7,320 nt of DNA from an uncultured bacterium (GCA_937923585.1 CALDSM010000225.1:1-7320); one strand, 5' to 3'; positions 1 through 6,422 are shown, numbered from the stretch's first letter. Numbers and translations are program-made. The notes: generated by a model not told the origin, from the letters alone.

Positions 1-145
1 GATCTATGCGCACCAGCAACGCGTCCAGGTCGGTCAGGGCGCCCATGAGCACGTGAACACGGTACAACGCCTCCACGGCGTGCCGGATGTCGGTCCGGGA
101 CGCGTCATCCAGCCACGGAAGGCTGTCCTGTCGGGTTTCCGTCAT
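1..145 (-). CDS. N-terminal fragment of a probable GAF-domain signalling protein (partial)
   Basis: The minus strand from the ATG at 145-143 reads 48 codons without a stop up to the window edge, so the gene continues to the left. The protein begins MTETRQDSLPWLDDA and continues into a segment reading ALYRVHVLMGALTDLDALL. A leucine-rich helix followed by a TDLD-x-LL-x-RI pattern is the usual entry to GAF domains in bacterial histidine kinases, diguanylate cyclases and sigma-54 activators, so a cytoplasmic sensor or signalling role is inferred. The output domain is not visible. There is no signal peptide. Its ATG overlaps the TGA of the upstream M28-fold gene as ATGA (positions 145-142), which suggests translational coupling in one operon. 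A purine-rich AGGGGA lies about 13 bases before the ATG, which is a poor spacing, so re-initiation after the upstream stop may supply ribosomes. The existence of the gene is fairly secure; the GAF assignment is tentative because only 48 residues are seen. Confidence 0.55.
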   Translation of the reverse strand, partial: MTETRQDSLPWLDDASRTDIRHAVEALYRVHVLMGALTDLDALLVRID

Positions 146-1125
146 GAAACGGGCTGTGTCCCCTGCTTGTCCGCCTGAGCCTCAATCACCGGAAGGGAAT
201 GATAGATGACATCCCCGACAGCCTTCAAACTCTCCGGGCGCAGTTTGTCCAGCGTGTCCTGGGCGGTATGCCAGTTCATGGCGTGGTGTACCAGCGTGCC
301 GCCGTAGGAAAAGTCAATAATCTCGAGAGCCGGTATGCCCGCCTCGCGGAACGGGACGTGGTCATCCTCAACCTGCTGGGCCGCGATGCTGAAATGCTGC
401 GTGTAGCCGAAACGCCGGGCCGTGTCCCACACGGGGTTCAGCAGCCATGCCGGCGCGTCGGGGTCTCGCTTGATGCCCAGGTACGCGTCGCCAATCATGT
501 CCACATTAATCACGGCGCGGACCCGCGCCAGTTCCCCCGTTTCCTTCAGGTGCGCCACCAGCGCGCGGCTGCCGTAGAGACTGTCCTCCCGGCTCCACTT
601 CCCAATGGACTCCTCACCGTCCAGCCAGGCCAGCCAAAGGGTGTATCCCGTGCCCGCCCTCGGTTTCAGCGCCCGGGCCATTTCCAGCATCCACGCCGTG
701 GTGGACCCGCCGTCGTTCGCGCCTACGAAAACGAATTTGTCGAACAGTTTCGTGTCGTAATGGTTGGTGAGAAGGATGATGTCCCTGCGCGCCCCTTTGA
801 TCTCCGTGATGAGGTTCACCATGGACTTCGGCCCCGCGGGCGTTTTCGCCTCGAAGGCCTGCTCCCGCACGGTCAGTCCGGCCCCCGAAAGCGCATTGGC
901 AATGTACTGGCGCAGCGCCGCCGCCTTTTCCGACCCCGCCGGACGCGGGCCGAGGCCGACAATGAACTCCAGATGCTGCCAGGCCCGCGCCTGGTCAAAG
1001 GGGGATTGCGACTCTATGACACGCACCAGCTCGCTCGGATCGGGCTTGAGTGACCTTTTCATCACCAGCGCCAGAACGAAGAGCAGGATTATCGTCGCCA
1101 CCCCAACCACCACGATCACTTTCAT
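142..1125 (-). CDS. Membrane-anchored M28-fold enzyme, glutaminyl-peptide cyclotransferase-like
   Basis: A 327-residue protein. Residues 1-22 are a signal anchor (MKVIVVVG, a run of aliphatic residues, then MKR), so the catalytic domain should face the periplasm or outside. Motifs run in the order of the glutaminyl cyclase branch of family M28: NHYDTK (H122, D124), GANDGGS (D138), WLDGEE (E171, E172), a W-x-x-x-DSLYGSR block at 177-187, NVDMIG (D209), VEDDHVPF (D254-H256) and NWHT (W285, H286). In human glutaminyl cyclase the equivalent Asp, Glu and His bind a single zinc, and a Trp precedes that His, as here. The predicted reaction is conversion of N-terminal Gln to pyroglutamate; an aminopeptidase role cannot be excluded. 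The frame stays open back to 1317, but a promoter at 1204-1233 lies inside that extension and its residues look non-coding. Starts at 1149 (AGGG 8 bases upstream) and 1176 remain possible. The stop overlaps the next gene as ATGA. Confidence 0.85.
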   Translation of the reverse strand: MKVIVVVGVATIILLFVLALVMKRSLKPDPSELVRVIESQSPFDQARAWQHLEFIVGLGPRPAGSEKAAALRQYIANALSGAGLTVREQAFEAKTPAGPKSMVNLITEIKGARRDIILLTNHYDTKLFDKFVFVGANDGGSTTAWMLEMARALKPRAGTGYTLWLAWLDGEESIGKWSREDSLYGSRALVAHLKETGELARVRAVINVDMIGDAYLGIKRDPDAPAWLLNPVWDTARRFGYTQHFSIAAQQVEDDHVPFREAGIPALEIIDFSYGGTLVHHAMNWHTAQDTLDKLRPESLKAVGDVIYHSLPVIEAQADKQGTQPVS

Positions 1126-1203
1126 TGCTGTGTTGTCGTGTCCGTACATGGCCTGCACCCTGGCAACCGGTTTCATCGGTGCAAAACGCGCCCGATGTCT
1201 CAA

Positions 1204-1233
1204 GTTATAGTGGCATACCCCCGTGCAGGTCAA
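1204..1233 (-). promoter_or_regulatory. Sigma70-type promoter for the M28-fold gene and its coupled partner
   Basis: Read on the minus strand, TTGACC (1233-1228) and TATAAC (1209-1204) are separated by 18 bases. Each hexamer matches the sigma70 consensus at five of six positions. Transcription should begin near 1197, giving a leader of roughly 70 bases before the ATG at 1125. The site lies upstream of all plausible starts of the gene but inside the longest open frame, so it argues against the far upstream start at 1317. Confidence 0.6.
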
Positions 1234-1244
1234 ATGCGCGACCC

Positions 1245-1278
1245 GCATGCATGCCGGCAGCGGCCGCAGTGACTGCCG
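1245..1278. repeat. Palindrome and inverted repeat in the divergent promoter region
   Basis: A perfect 10-base palindrome GCATGCATGC (1245-1254) is followed directly by an inverted repeat, CGGCAG (1255-1260) and CTGCCG (1273-1278), with a 12-base loop. Both sit just upstream of the -35 hexamer of the minus-strand promoter and upstream of the plus-strand fusion gene. This is a plausible place for a regulator to bind, but there is no independent sign of an operator, and short palindromes are expected in GC-rich DNA. Confidence 0.25.
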
Positions 1279-1317
1279 CCATCGGCGTTTCAGGAGGTGC
1301 GCGCGCGTCCGGTGCAA

Positions 1318-1326
1318 TGCTAGACT
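1318..1326 (+). promoter_or_regulatory. Possible extended -10 element for the PIG-L/PL11 gene
   Basis: TGCTAGACT fits the extended -10 pattern TG-n-TAnAAT in part (TAGACT matches four of six bases of TATAAT) and lies 60 bases before the ATG of the fusion gene. No convincing -35 hexamer is present at 16-18 bases upstream. The true promoter could lie elsewhere in 1234-1370. Confidence 0.25.
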
Positions 1327-1371
1327 TGAACCGGACTGAAATCACGGGCCAACGGGGACCGGCCCCTTCAT

Positions 1372-1377
1372 GGGAGA
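1372..1377 (+). promoter_or_regulatory. Ribosome binding site fixing the start of the PIG-L/PL11 gene
   Basis: GGGAGA lies 9 bases before the ATG at 1387. Together with the signal peptide that begins at this ATG, it supports this start. Confidence 0.6.
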
Positions 1378-1386
1378 TCTGTCACG

Positions 1387-3813
1387 ATGAGAACACGGTT
1401 GGTGTTGGCGGCTGTGCTTGTTTCCATTCTGCTGCCTGCACGGTTTTCCGCCGCCGCACCGGCAGACGGGAAACTGCGCGTGGTCGTTTTCGGGGCGCAC
1501 TGCGACGACCCGGAAACCGGCGCGGGAGGCCTCGTGGCGCAATTGACGCAGGCGGGGCACGAGGTCATCCTGGCCTATGCCGCCACCTTCCGCGGCGACC
1601 GCAAGCTCAACGGCGAACCGGAGGACACGGTGCGGCGGCGCGAGTCAACGGCCGCCGCCGCGATCCTGGGTGCAACGCCCCACTTCTTTCCCTACGACAT
1701 GGCCACGCTCACAAACGATGCCGCAACGGCAAAGCAGTTCAACGACTGGCTCGCCGGCGTCAATCCCGACATCGTAATTGCCCACTGGCCCCTGGACACC
1801 CATCCCAACCACCAGGTGGTCGGCGCGCTGGCTTGGCAGGCCTACCGGCATGAGGGCGGCTGGTCGCTCTACTATTTTGAGGTGCTCACCGACACCCAGT
1901 CCCTGAGCTTCCGGCCCGACGTGTATGTGGACATTGCCCCGGCAGTGGAAGCCAAGAAGAAGGCGGTGGACTGTCTCGTCAGCCAGGACCCCGACGAACT
2001 GTGGCAACTGCATGACGCCATGCAGGAGCGCCGCGGCGGGGAATGCGGGTGCGGGCGCGCCGAGGCCTACTTCCTGGTGGAGGCCAAGCCGGGCGCGGCA
2101 CGGCTGCCTTTGCCCGTCCGGACGCGTTTGGCCGACGCCGCAGGCGTGCAACGCCAGGAGGAGTGCCTGGACCGCGGGTTGGTCGCCATGCCGCTGGCGG
2201 ACAACCGCGTCTATCTCGGATGGCGGCTCTTCAAGGGCGACTTCCCGGAGCTGGCGTTCAATGTGTACCGCTCGGTGGACAACGGCCCCGGCGAGAAACT
2301 GAATGAATCACCCGTTGAGCAAACGACCGATTTCGTGGACGGCACAGCCCCCGCCGACAAAGACAAGACCTACTGGGTCGAGCCGCTCCTGTACAAGATG
2401 CCGCAGGGAACCTCGAACAAGGCAACCGTGAAGGCGGGCGCGCAGGCGACCCCCTGTCAGTCCATCAAACTCAACGGCGATTACACCGTCCAGAAGGTGG
2501 GCTTGGGCGACCTCGACGGGGACGGAAGTTATGATTTCGTCCTCAAGCAGCCCGACGCCAACGTGGACCCCGGCAACTCATACTGGAACCGCAGCCCGGG
2601 CACCTACAAACTTGAGGCCTTTCTCCAGGACGGCACCTTTCTCTGGGAGAAGGACCTGGGCTGGTCCGTCGAACAGGGTATCTGGTATTCGCCCTATCTC
2701 GTGTACGATTTCGACGGCGACGGCAAGGCGGAAGTCGCGGTGAAGACCGGCGAGGGCGATCCGCGCAGCGAGGACGGGCGTGTGCGCGAAAGCCCCGAGT
2801 ACCTCTCGATCCTGAACGGGATGACGGGTGAGGAAATCACGCGGGTGCCCTGGCTGCCGCGGCTGGAGGTCTACAAGCTGTCCAGCCGCAATCAGCTCGG
2901 CGCGGCTTTCCTCGATGGAAAGCGTCCGCACATCATTATGGCCCGCGGCACCTACGAGGACATGCATGTGGCGGCCTTTCGGTACGGCAACGGCACGCTG
3001 GAGCAGGTATGGACCTGGACCAATGTCGGCCAGCCGAAGGAGTACTGGGGACAGGGCGCCCATTTCATGCACTGCGCCGACGTGGACAGCGACGGGCGCG
3101 ACGAGGTGCTGCTGGGCTCATGCATGCTGGACGACAACGGCAAAAGCCTGTGGGCGACCGGCCTCGGCCATCCGGACCATTCTTATCTGGGTGAGATAGA
3201 CCCCGCCCATCCGGGTCTGGAAATTTACTACGGCATTGAAGGCGAACGGGTGGAGCGCGAAAAGGACGGAACCTGCATGATGGACGCCCGAACCGGCGCC
3301 ATGCTCTGGGGCCTGGCCGAACACACCTGGCACGTTCACGGCACGGGGCTGTGTGCCGACATAGACGCCCGCCACCCGGGCCTGGAATGCTACAGCGGCG
3401 AATCGGCCATGCCAAAGGACAAGCCCCGCCGCTGGCTGCATGCCGCCTCGGGCGAACTGCTCGCGCGCGAGGACACCTGCGACCTGGGCACTTCCGCGCG
3501 CAGCGCCTATTGGGACGCCGACCCGCAGCGGGAACTCGCGGCCGGTTCACGCGTCTACAAGTTTGAAACCAGTGAGACCTGTTTCGAGCCCTTGGAGGGC
3601 GCGCAAATCGCGTGGGCCGACATGCTCGGCGACTGGCGCGAGGAGATCATCACGGCCCTGCCCGGTGAACTGCGCATCTACACCACCACCATGCCGGCCC
3701 GGGACCGCCGCCCGTGCCTGATGCAGGACCCGCTCTACCGCCACGATGTGGCCCATCTCGCCATGGGCTATGCTCAACCCCCCATGCTGTCAACCCTGAT
3801 TGCCGAAAAGTAG
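1387..3813 (+). CDS. Exported fusion of PIG-L/LmbE deacetylase and PL11-type rhamnogalacturonan lyase
   Basis: An 808-residue protein with a Sec signal peptide (1 to about 24: MRTR, hydrophobic core, then SAAA). Domain 1 (about 28-235) is a PIG-L/LmbE zinc deacetylase: GAHCDDPE (H38, D40, D41, E43) and HWPLDTHPNHQ (H133, D137, H139, H142); H38, D41 and H142 should bind zinc and D40 act as base. Cys39 replaces the more usual Pro. Domain 2 (about 255-805) matches family PL11 (YesW/YesX type). It opens with LDRGLVAMPL and a fibronectin-like strand set (YLGWRLF, FNVYRS). Calcium-type Asp loops follow at DLDGDG (375-380), DFDGDG (441-446) and DVDSDG (565-570), then the PL11 blocks GLGHPDHSY, EIDPAHPGLE, DIDARHPGLE, LGDWREEII (747-755) and LRIYTTTMP, ending with a YxQPP-like GYAQPP. 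PL11 enzymes cleave the rhamnose-galacturonate backbone by beta-elimination. The deacetylase substrate is not known. There are no transmembrane segments after the signal peptide. The reading frame is continuous through the junction at residues 236-254. Confidence 0.9.
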   Translation: MRTRLVLAAVLVSILLPARFSAAAPADGKLRVVVFGAHCDDPETGAGGLVAQLTQAGHEVILAYAATFRGDRKLNGEPEDTVRRRESTAAAAILGATPHFFPYDMATLTNDAATAKQFNDWLAGVNPDIVIAHWPLDTHPNHQVVGALAWQAYRHEGGWSLYYFEVLTDTQSLSFRPDVYVDIAPAVEAKKKAVDCLVSQDPDELWQLHDAMQERRGGECGCGRAEAYFLVEAKPGAARLPLPVRTRLADAAGVQRQEECLDRGLVAMPLADNRVYLGWRLFKGDFPELAFNVYRSVDNGPGEKLNESPVEQTTDFVDGTAPADKDKTYWVEPLLYKMPQGTSNKATVKAGAQATPCQSIKLNGDYTVQKVGLGDLDGDGSYDFVLKQPDANVDPGNSYWNRSPGTYKLEAFLQDGTFLWEKDLGWSVEQGIWYSPYLVYDFDGDGKAEVAVKTGEGDPRSEDGRVRESPEYLSILNGMTGEEITRVPWLPRLEVYKLSSRNQLGAAFLDGKRPHIIMARGTYEDMHVAAFRYGNGTLEQVWTWTNVGQPKEYWGQGAHFMHCADVDSDGRDEVLLGSCMLDDNGKSLWATGLGHPDHSYLGEIDPAHPGLEIYYGIEGERVEREKDGTCMMDARTGAMLWGLAEHTWHVHGTGLCADIDARHPGLECYSGESAMPKDKPRRWLHAASGELLAREDTCDLGTSARSAYWDADPQRELAAGSRVYKFETSETCFEPLEGAQIAWADMLGDWREEIITALPGELRIYTTTMPARDRRPCLMQDPLYRHDVAHLAMGYAQPPMLSTLIAEK

Positions 3814-3822
3814 GAACCGGGC

Positions 3823-3845
3823 CGGGGTGCGCATAGCCACGCCCG
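3823..3845. terminator. Hairpin between convergent genes, possible shared terminator
   Basis: In the 38-base gap between two convergent genes, CGGGGTG (3823-3829) can pair with CAC (3838-3840) and CCCG (3842-3845), giving a 7-bp stem with one bulged G and an 8-base loop. Neither side has a strong T-tract; the minus strand shows only a short CTTTTC just beyond. The position suits a bidirectional terminator, but the structure alone is weak. Confidence 0.35.
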
Positions 3846-3851
3846 CCTGCA

Positions 3852-4871
3852 TTACTTCAACGTCTTCAGAAAGTCTGAAAACGCCTCATACTGGTCGGTC
3901 GCGATGAAGTCCACGCCCGCTTCGGCGGCAGCCTTCCAGCGGATTTTCACGGCATCAAGCGAGCCGAAATTGTATCCCGGCCCCCAGCCGTTCATGGTTT
4001 CCATCGCCCCGTGACCGTTCAGGGTGTAGAAGCGCACCCAGTACCCCATCTTGTGCGCATAATCCACAAAAGCTTTGAGGCGCGAGGCCTCCTGCGTCGT
4101 CCACTCGCCCGCCTTCCGCTGACCCTCCTTTTCGATGTCCTGCCAGGAATGATTCCACCAGCGCCGGAAATTCGACGCCTTCTCGGGCAGCACTTTGGTC
4201 AAATCCGGGGCCTCGAACGATTCCTGAGCCTCCTTCGACGGCGCACCGCTCACCGCACCGCCGAACAAACGCAGTTTACCGCCCACCGGCACGCTGTCAT
4301 AAAAGGCCTTGACCGCCTTGTCCTCGCCGCTCGTCAGCACCAGCACCGGCTTGACGTCCAGGGGGGACACATCGGCGGGGTTGTCCGTCTTGACCGCCGT
4401 GCAAAGCCAGGATTCATACTCACCGAGCAGGTTCCACACGGCAGGCGCAAAGGCGGGGTCATCGCCGCGCAGATCGTTGATGTTCAGCGTAATCAGCGGC
4501 CATTTGCCCTTGTTGCCCTCTTTCCATGCCGCTTCAACAACGGACCTTACGTTTTCAAAGAAGTACTCGCGCAGTGTCGGCTCATTTCCCACCGAGTCCT
4601 TGCCATGCACCACAACAACCCGGGCCTTCGCGGGATCCGGAACCGCGCACCACGCCAGGTCCATTTCAATGCCAAGCGGCGTACCCGTGGCCAGCGCCCG
4701 CGTCACCCGATCCGCGTAAAGCGTCTTGTACGGATAACAGTTGTGCGCGTCCAAGAGTACCCGCTGGCCCGGCAGAAAGCCGGTCGGCTCCGCCGCCATT
4801 ATGGCCTCGGTCAGACACACGCCGACCCCCGCAATCACAACCACCATTCCCAGCGCACCAATTCGCTTCAT
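3852..4871 (-). CDS. Exported PLC/GDPD-like phosphodiesterase (AIM6-like TIM barrel)
   Basis: A 339-residue protein with a signal peptide (MKRIG, hydrophobic stretch 8-20, probable cleavage after IMA at 24-26). The body follows the plan of the PLC-like phosphodiesterase superfamily: LLDAHNCYPY (H43, N44), a GIEMDLAW strand with the acid pair E69 and D71, and VVVHG (H89). A TLREYFFENV segment follows, then PLITLNIND. The C-terminal strands WVRFYTLNGHG and AGVDFIATDQYEAF resemble the last barrel strands of glycerophosphodiester phosphodiesterases, which carry a TDxP-like end. The closest pattern I recognise is the AIM6/PI-PLC-like group: HN near the N-terminus, an E-x-D pair, then a His. Hydrolysis of a phosphodiester outside the cytoplasm is inferred; the substrate is unknown. 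GAGGAG lies 11 bases before the ATG. It converges on the PIG-L/PL11 gene and lies 252 bases downstream of the SGNH gene on the same strand, with a likely terminator between, so it is probably transcribed alone. Confidence 0.7.
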   Translation of the reverse strand: MKRIGALGMVVVIAGVGVCLTEAIMAAEPTGFLPGQRVLLDAHNCYPYKTLYADRVTRALATGTPLGIEMDLAWCAVPDPAKARVVVVHGKDSVGNEPTLREYFFENVRSVVEAAWKEGNKGKWPLITLNINDLRGDDPAFAPAVWNLLGEYESWLCTAVKTDNPADVSPLDVKPVLVLTSGEDKAVKAFYDSVPVGGKLRLFGGAVSGAPSKEAQESFEAPDLTKVLPEKASNFRRWWNHSWQDIEKEGQRKAGEWTTQEASRLKAFVDYAHKMGYWVRFYTLNGHGAMETMNGWGPGYNFGSLDAVKIRWKAAAEAGVDFIATDQYEAFSDFLKTLK

Positions 4872-4971
4872 GATCTTCGATTCTCCTCAGTCGTTCACCC
4901 TAAACCGCAATCCGCAACGGAAAGGCCCCAGCGGACTGACGCCCGTTTCCGCCCATAACTGAGCGTACACG

Positions 4972-4999
4972 AAAAAAGCCCCGCATCGGAAATGGGTGC
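4972..4999 (-). terminator. Rho-independent terminator candidate downstream of the SGNH gene
   Basis: On the minus strand, GCACCC (4999-4994) can pair with GGGGC (4982-4978), forming five G-C pairs around one bulged A with an 11-base loop. Six consecutive T residues (4977-4972) follow immediately. It lies about 125 bases past the SGNH stop and about 100 bases before the phosphodiesterase start, where it would separate the two transcripts. The stem is short. Confidence 0.45.
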
Positions 5000-5062
5000 C
5001 CGCACCAACCTCAATCTTCTATCACCGGTCTTGCGCCGTTCTTGTCTTCCACGGCGCGGTCC

Positions 5063-5102
5063 ACGTCCGTGTCGGTCTGTGTTCGTCCGTGTCCGTCCGT
5101 GT
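5063..5102. repeat. Four-unit 10-bp tandem repeat in the SGNH 3' spacer
   Basis: Four adjacent 10-base units read on the plus strand ACGTCCGTGT, CGGTCTGTGT, TCGTCCGTGT and CCGTCCGTGT. The last six bases are identical in three units (CCGTGT), and the second unit reads CTGTGT. On the minus strand the unit is ACACGGACGN. The array starts 21 bases after the stop of the minus-strand SGNH gene and is outside any credible reading frame. A related partial copy occurs at 6548-6567. Confidence 0.75.
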
Positions 5103-5123
5103 AAAGCAGGTCCGGCGCCCCGC

Positions 5124-6422
5124 TCATTTCTCCGGAAACAGGCCCATCAGCGCGTCCGCAAACAGCGCGTGCCCGCGCTTGTCAGGATGGTTAATCGAAT
5201 TCTCCAGCGTGGACAGGTAGGGAATGCCGCGCCGCCACAACTGGCACCAAAGCCTGCTCGCGTCGGCCAGCGCCACGCCGTTCTCCGCCGCGAAGCGGCG
5301 CAGTCCCTTCACATAGGGACGTGGGTCCTCGTCGTACTTCAGCGTGTCCATGGCCATCCAGTCCGGACGCACCAGGTGCGGCGTGAGAATAATGACCTCC
5401 GCCCCGGCGCCGCGTAGCCGCGACAGGATGCCGCCGTAATGGGTCTGCACGCCGGCCTCGTCCAGATAGGCGTCGTTCACCCATTCCATGACCACCACGT
5501 CCGGCTTGGCATCGAGCACGTCGCGCACGAAGTCTTTGGCCCCCCCGGAGGGCGCCTCCAGATAGTCACGGCTTCCCCGCCCTCCCCACGCCGCCGTGAC
5601 CAGATTGACGTCGGCTTTCGGGAAACGCTCTTTTAACCGGGCCACAAACTGGTGCTGCCAAACGCGCATTTCGGTCACGCTGTCACCCCAGGCGACCAGT
5701 GTCAGTCTTTCGCCCGAACGCAGCTTGTGCAGCGTGTTGGGCAGCAGCTTCTCCGCGGCGTCGGAAGACTCGGGCAGGGCTGGTTTCAGGCCCGGCGTGA
5801 CCGGAAACAGATTCTCCTCGCTGAGCGCATCCATGGGGCCCGGAATCCAGACATTCACCACGGGCCTGTCCCCCGGCTGGAGTTCAGGCGGCAGCACCAC
5901 GCCCATGGCGGGAGTACCCCGGCGCACCGCAGCTTTGCCCGAAACATCCAGCACCACGCTGTCGAGGCGCTGCTTGACACAGGTGTAGTCCACAAACACC
6001 GCTTGGCCCTCGGGAATGGTGCTGTTCTCCACCCTGCCGAAACGGCCCCAGAACGGGTCCAATGCATAGTCCCTGCCTTCCGCATAGGCGACGGCATCGC
6101 CAACACCGGGCTTGATGCGCACCGTGCCGGGCACCAGGGTTCCCACCGCCGAACACTCGGCCGTGGTCATCTGGTCGAGGCGCGCCCCGCGGAAAATGCT
6201 CGGTGCGTTCAGGTCCCACACGGGCAGGGCGTCATGCTTCTCGTCGCGCATCGCCACAGCGTCGGGCGGGTCCACCGTGACCTGCTGCGTAACCGCAGCC
6301 CCGTCCTTTGCGGGCACGGCAAGAACCACCGTCCAAGGCGGCGACACCGTCACCTGCACGTCACCCGAATCAATGGCGGAAAGCAGCGATAAAGAACAGA
6401 ATGACCAGAGAACGAGGTTCAT
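5124..6422 (-). CDS. Exported two-domain SGNH/GDSL hydrolase (probable carbohydrate esterase)
   Basis: A 432-residue protein with an N-terminal signal peptide (MNLVLWSFCSLSLLSAIDS). AGGAAG lies 8 bases before the ATG. Residues about 20-225 form a beta-rich region I cannot assign; it contains the pattern YAEGRDYALDPFWGRFGRV and VFVDYTC, reminiscent of surface-protein beta-sandwich modules. Residues about 238-430 are the SGNH fold: WGDSVTE (nucleophile S248), AAWGGRGSRDYL (block II Gly, 280-283), EWVNDA (block III N316) and SINHPDKRGH (block V, H412). The usual Asp three residues before the catalytic His is Ser409 here. SGNH enzymes of this kind remove acyl, often acetyl, groups from polysaccharides and include rhamnogalacturonan acetylesterases. 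A role beside the nearby PL11 lyase is plausible but unproven. It is preceded by the C45-like gene on the same strand, 278 bases away. Confidence 0.8.
   Translation of the reverse strand: MNLVLWSFCSLSLLSAIDSGDVQVTVSPPWTVVLAVPAKDGAAVTQQVTVDPPDAVAMRDEKHDALPVWDLNAPSIFRGARLDQMTTAECSAVGTLVPGTVRIKPGVGDAVAYAEGRDYALDPFWGRFGRVENSTIPEGQAVFVDYTCVKQRLDSVVLDVSGKAAVRRGTPAMGVVLPPELQPGDRPVVNVWIPGPMDALSEENLFPVTPGLKPALPESSDAAEKLLPNTLHKLRSGERLTLVAWGDSVTEMRVWQHQFVARLKERFPKADVNLVTAAWGGRGSRDYLEAPSGGAKDFVRDVLDAKPDVVVMEWVNDAYLDEAGVQTHYGGILSRLRGAGAEVIILTPHLVRPDWMAMDTLKYDEDPRPYVKGLRRFAAENGVALADASRLWCQLWRRGIPYLSTLENSINHPDKRGHALFADALMGLFPEK

Noticed and set aside
199..1053. Long plus-strand open frame of 284 codons opposite the M28-fold gene
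   Set aside because: It is antisense to a gene with full catalytic motifs. Its translation is Arg/His/Val-rich without recognisable motifs, which is typical of shadows in GC-rich DNA.
4011..4958. Plus-strand open frame of 315 codons opposite the phosphodiesterase
   Set aside because: It is antisense to a gene with a signal peptide, ribosome binding site and family motifs. Its translation is Arg/His-rich and matches nothing I recognise.
5063..5102. CRISPR array reading of the tandem repeat
   Set aside because: Units are only 10 bases, directly adjacent and without spacers, and there are no cas genes.
5652..6392. Plus-strand open frame of 246 codons opposite the SGNH gene
   Set aside because: It is a shadow of the SGNH coding frame, with His/Arg-rich composition and no plausible start signal.
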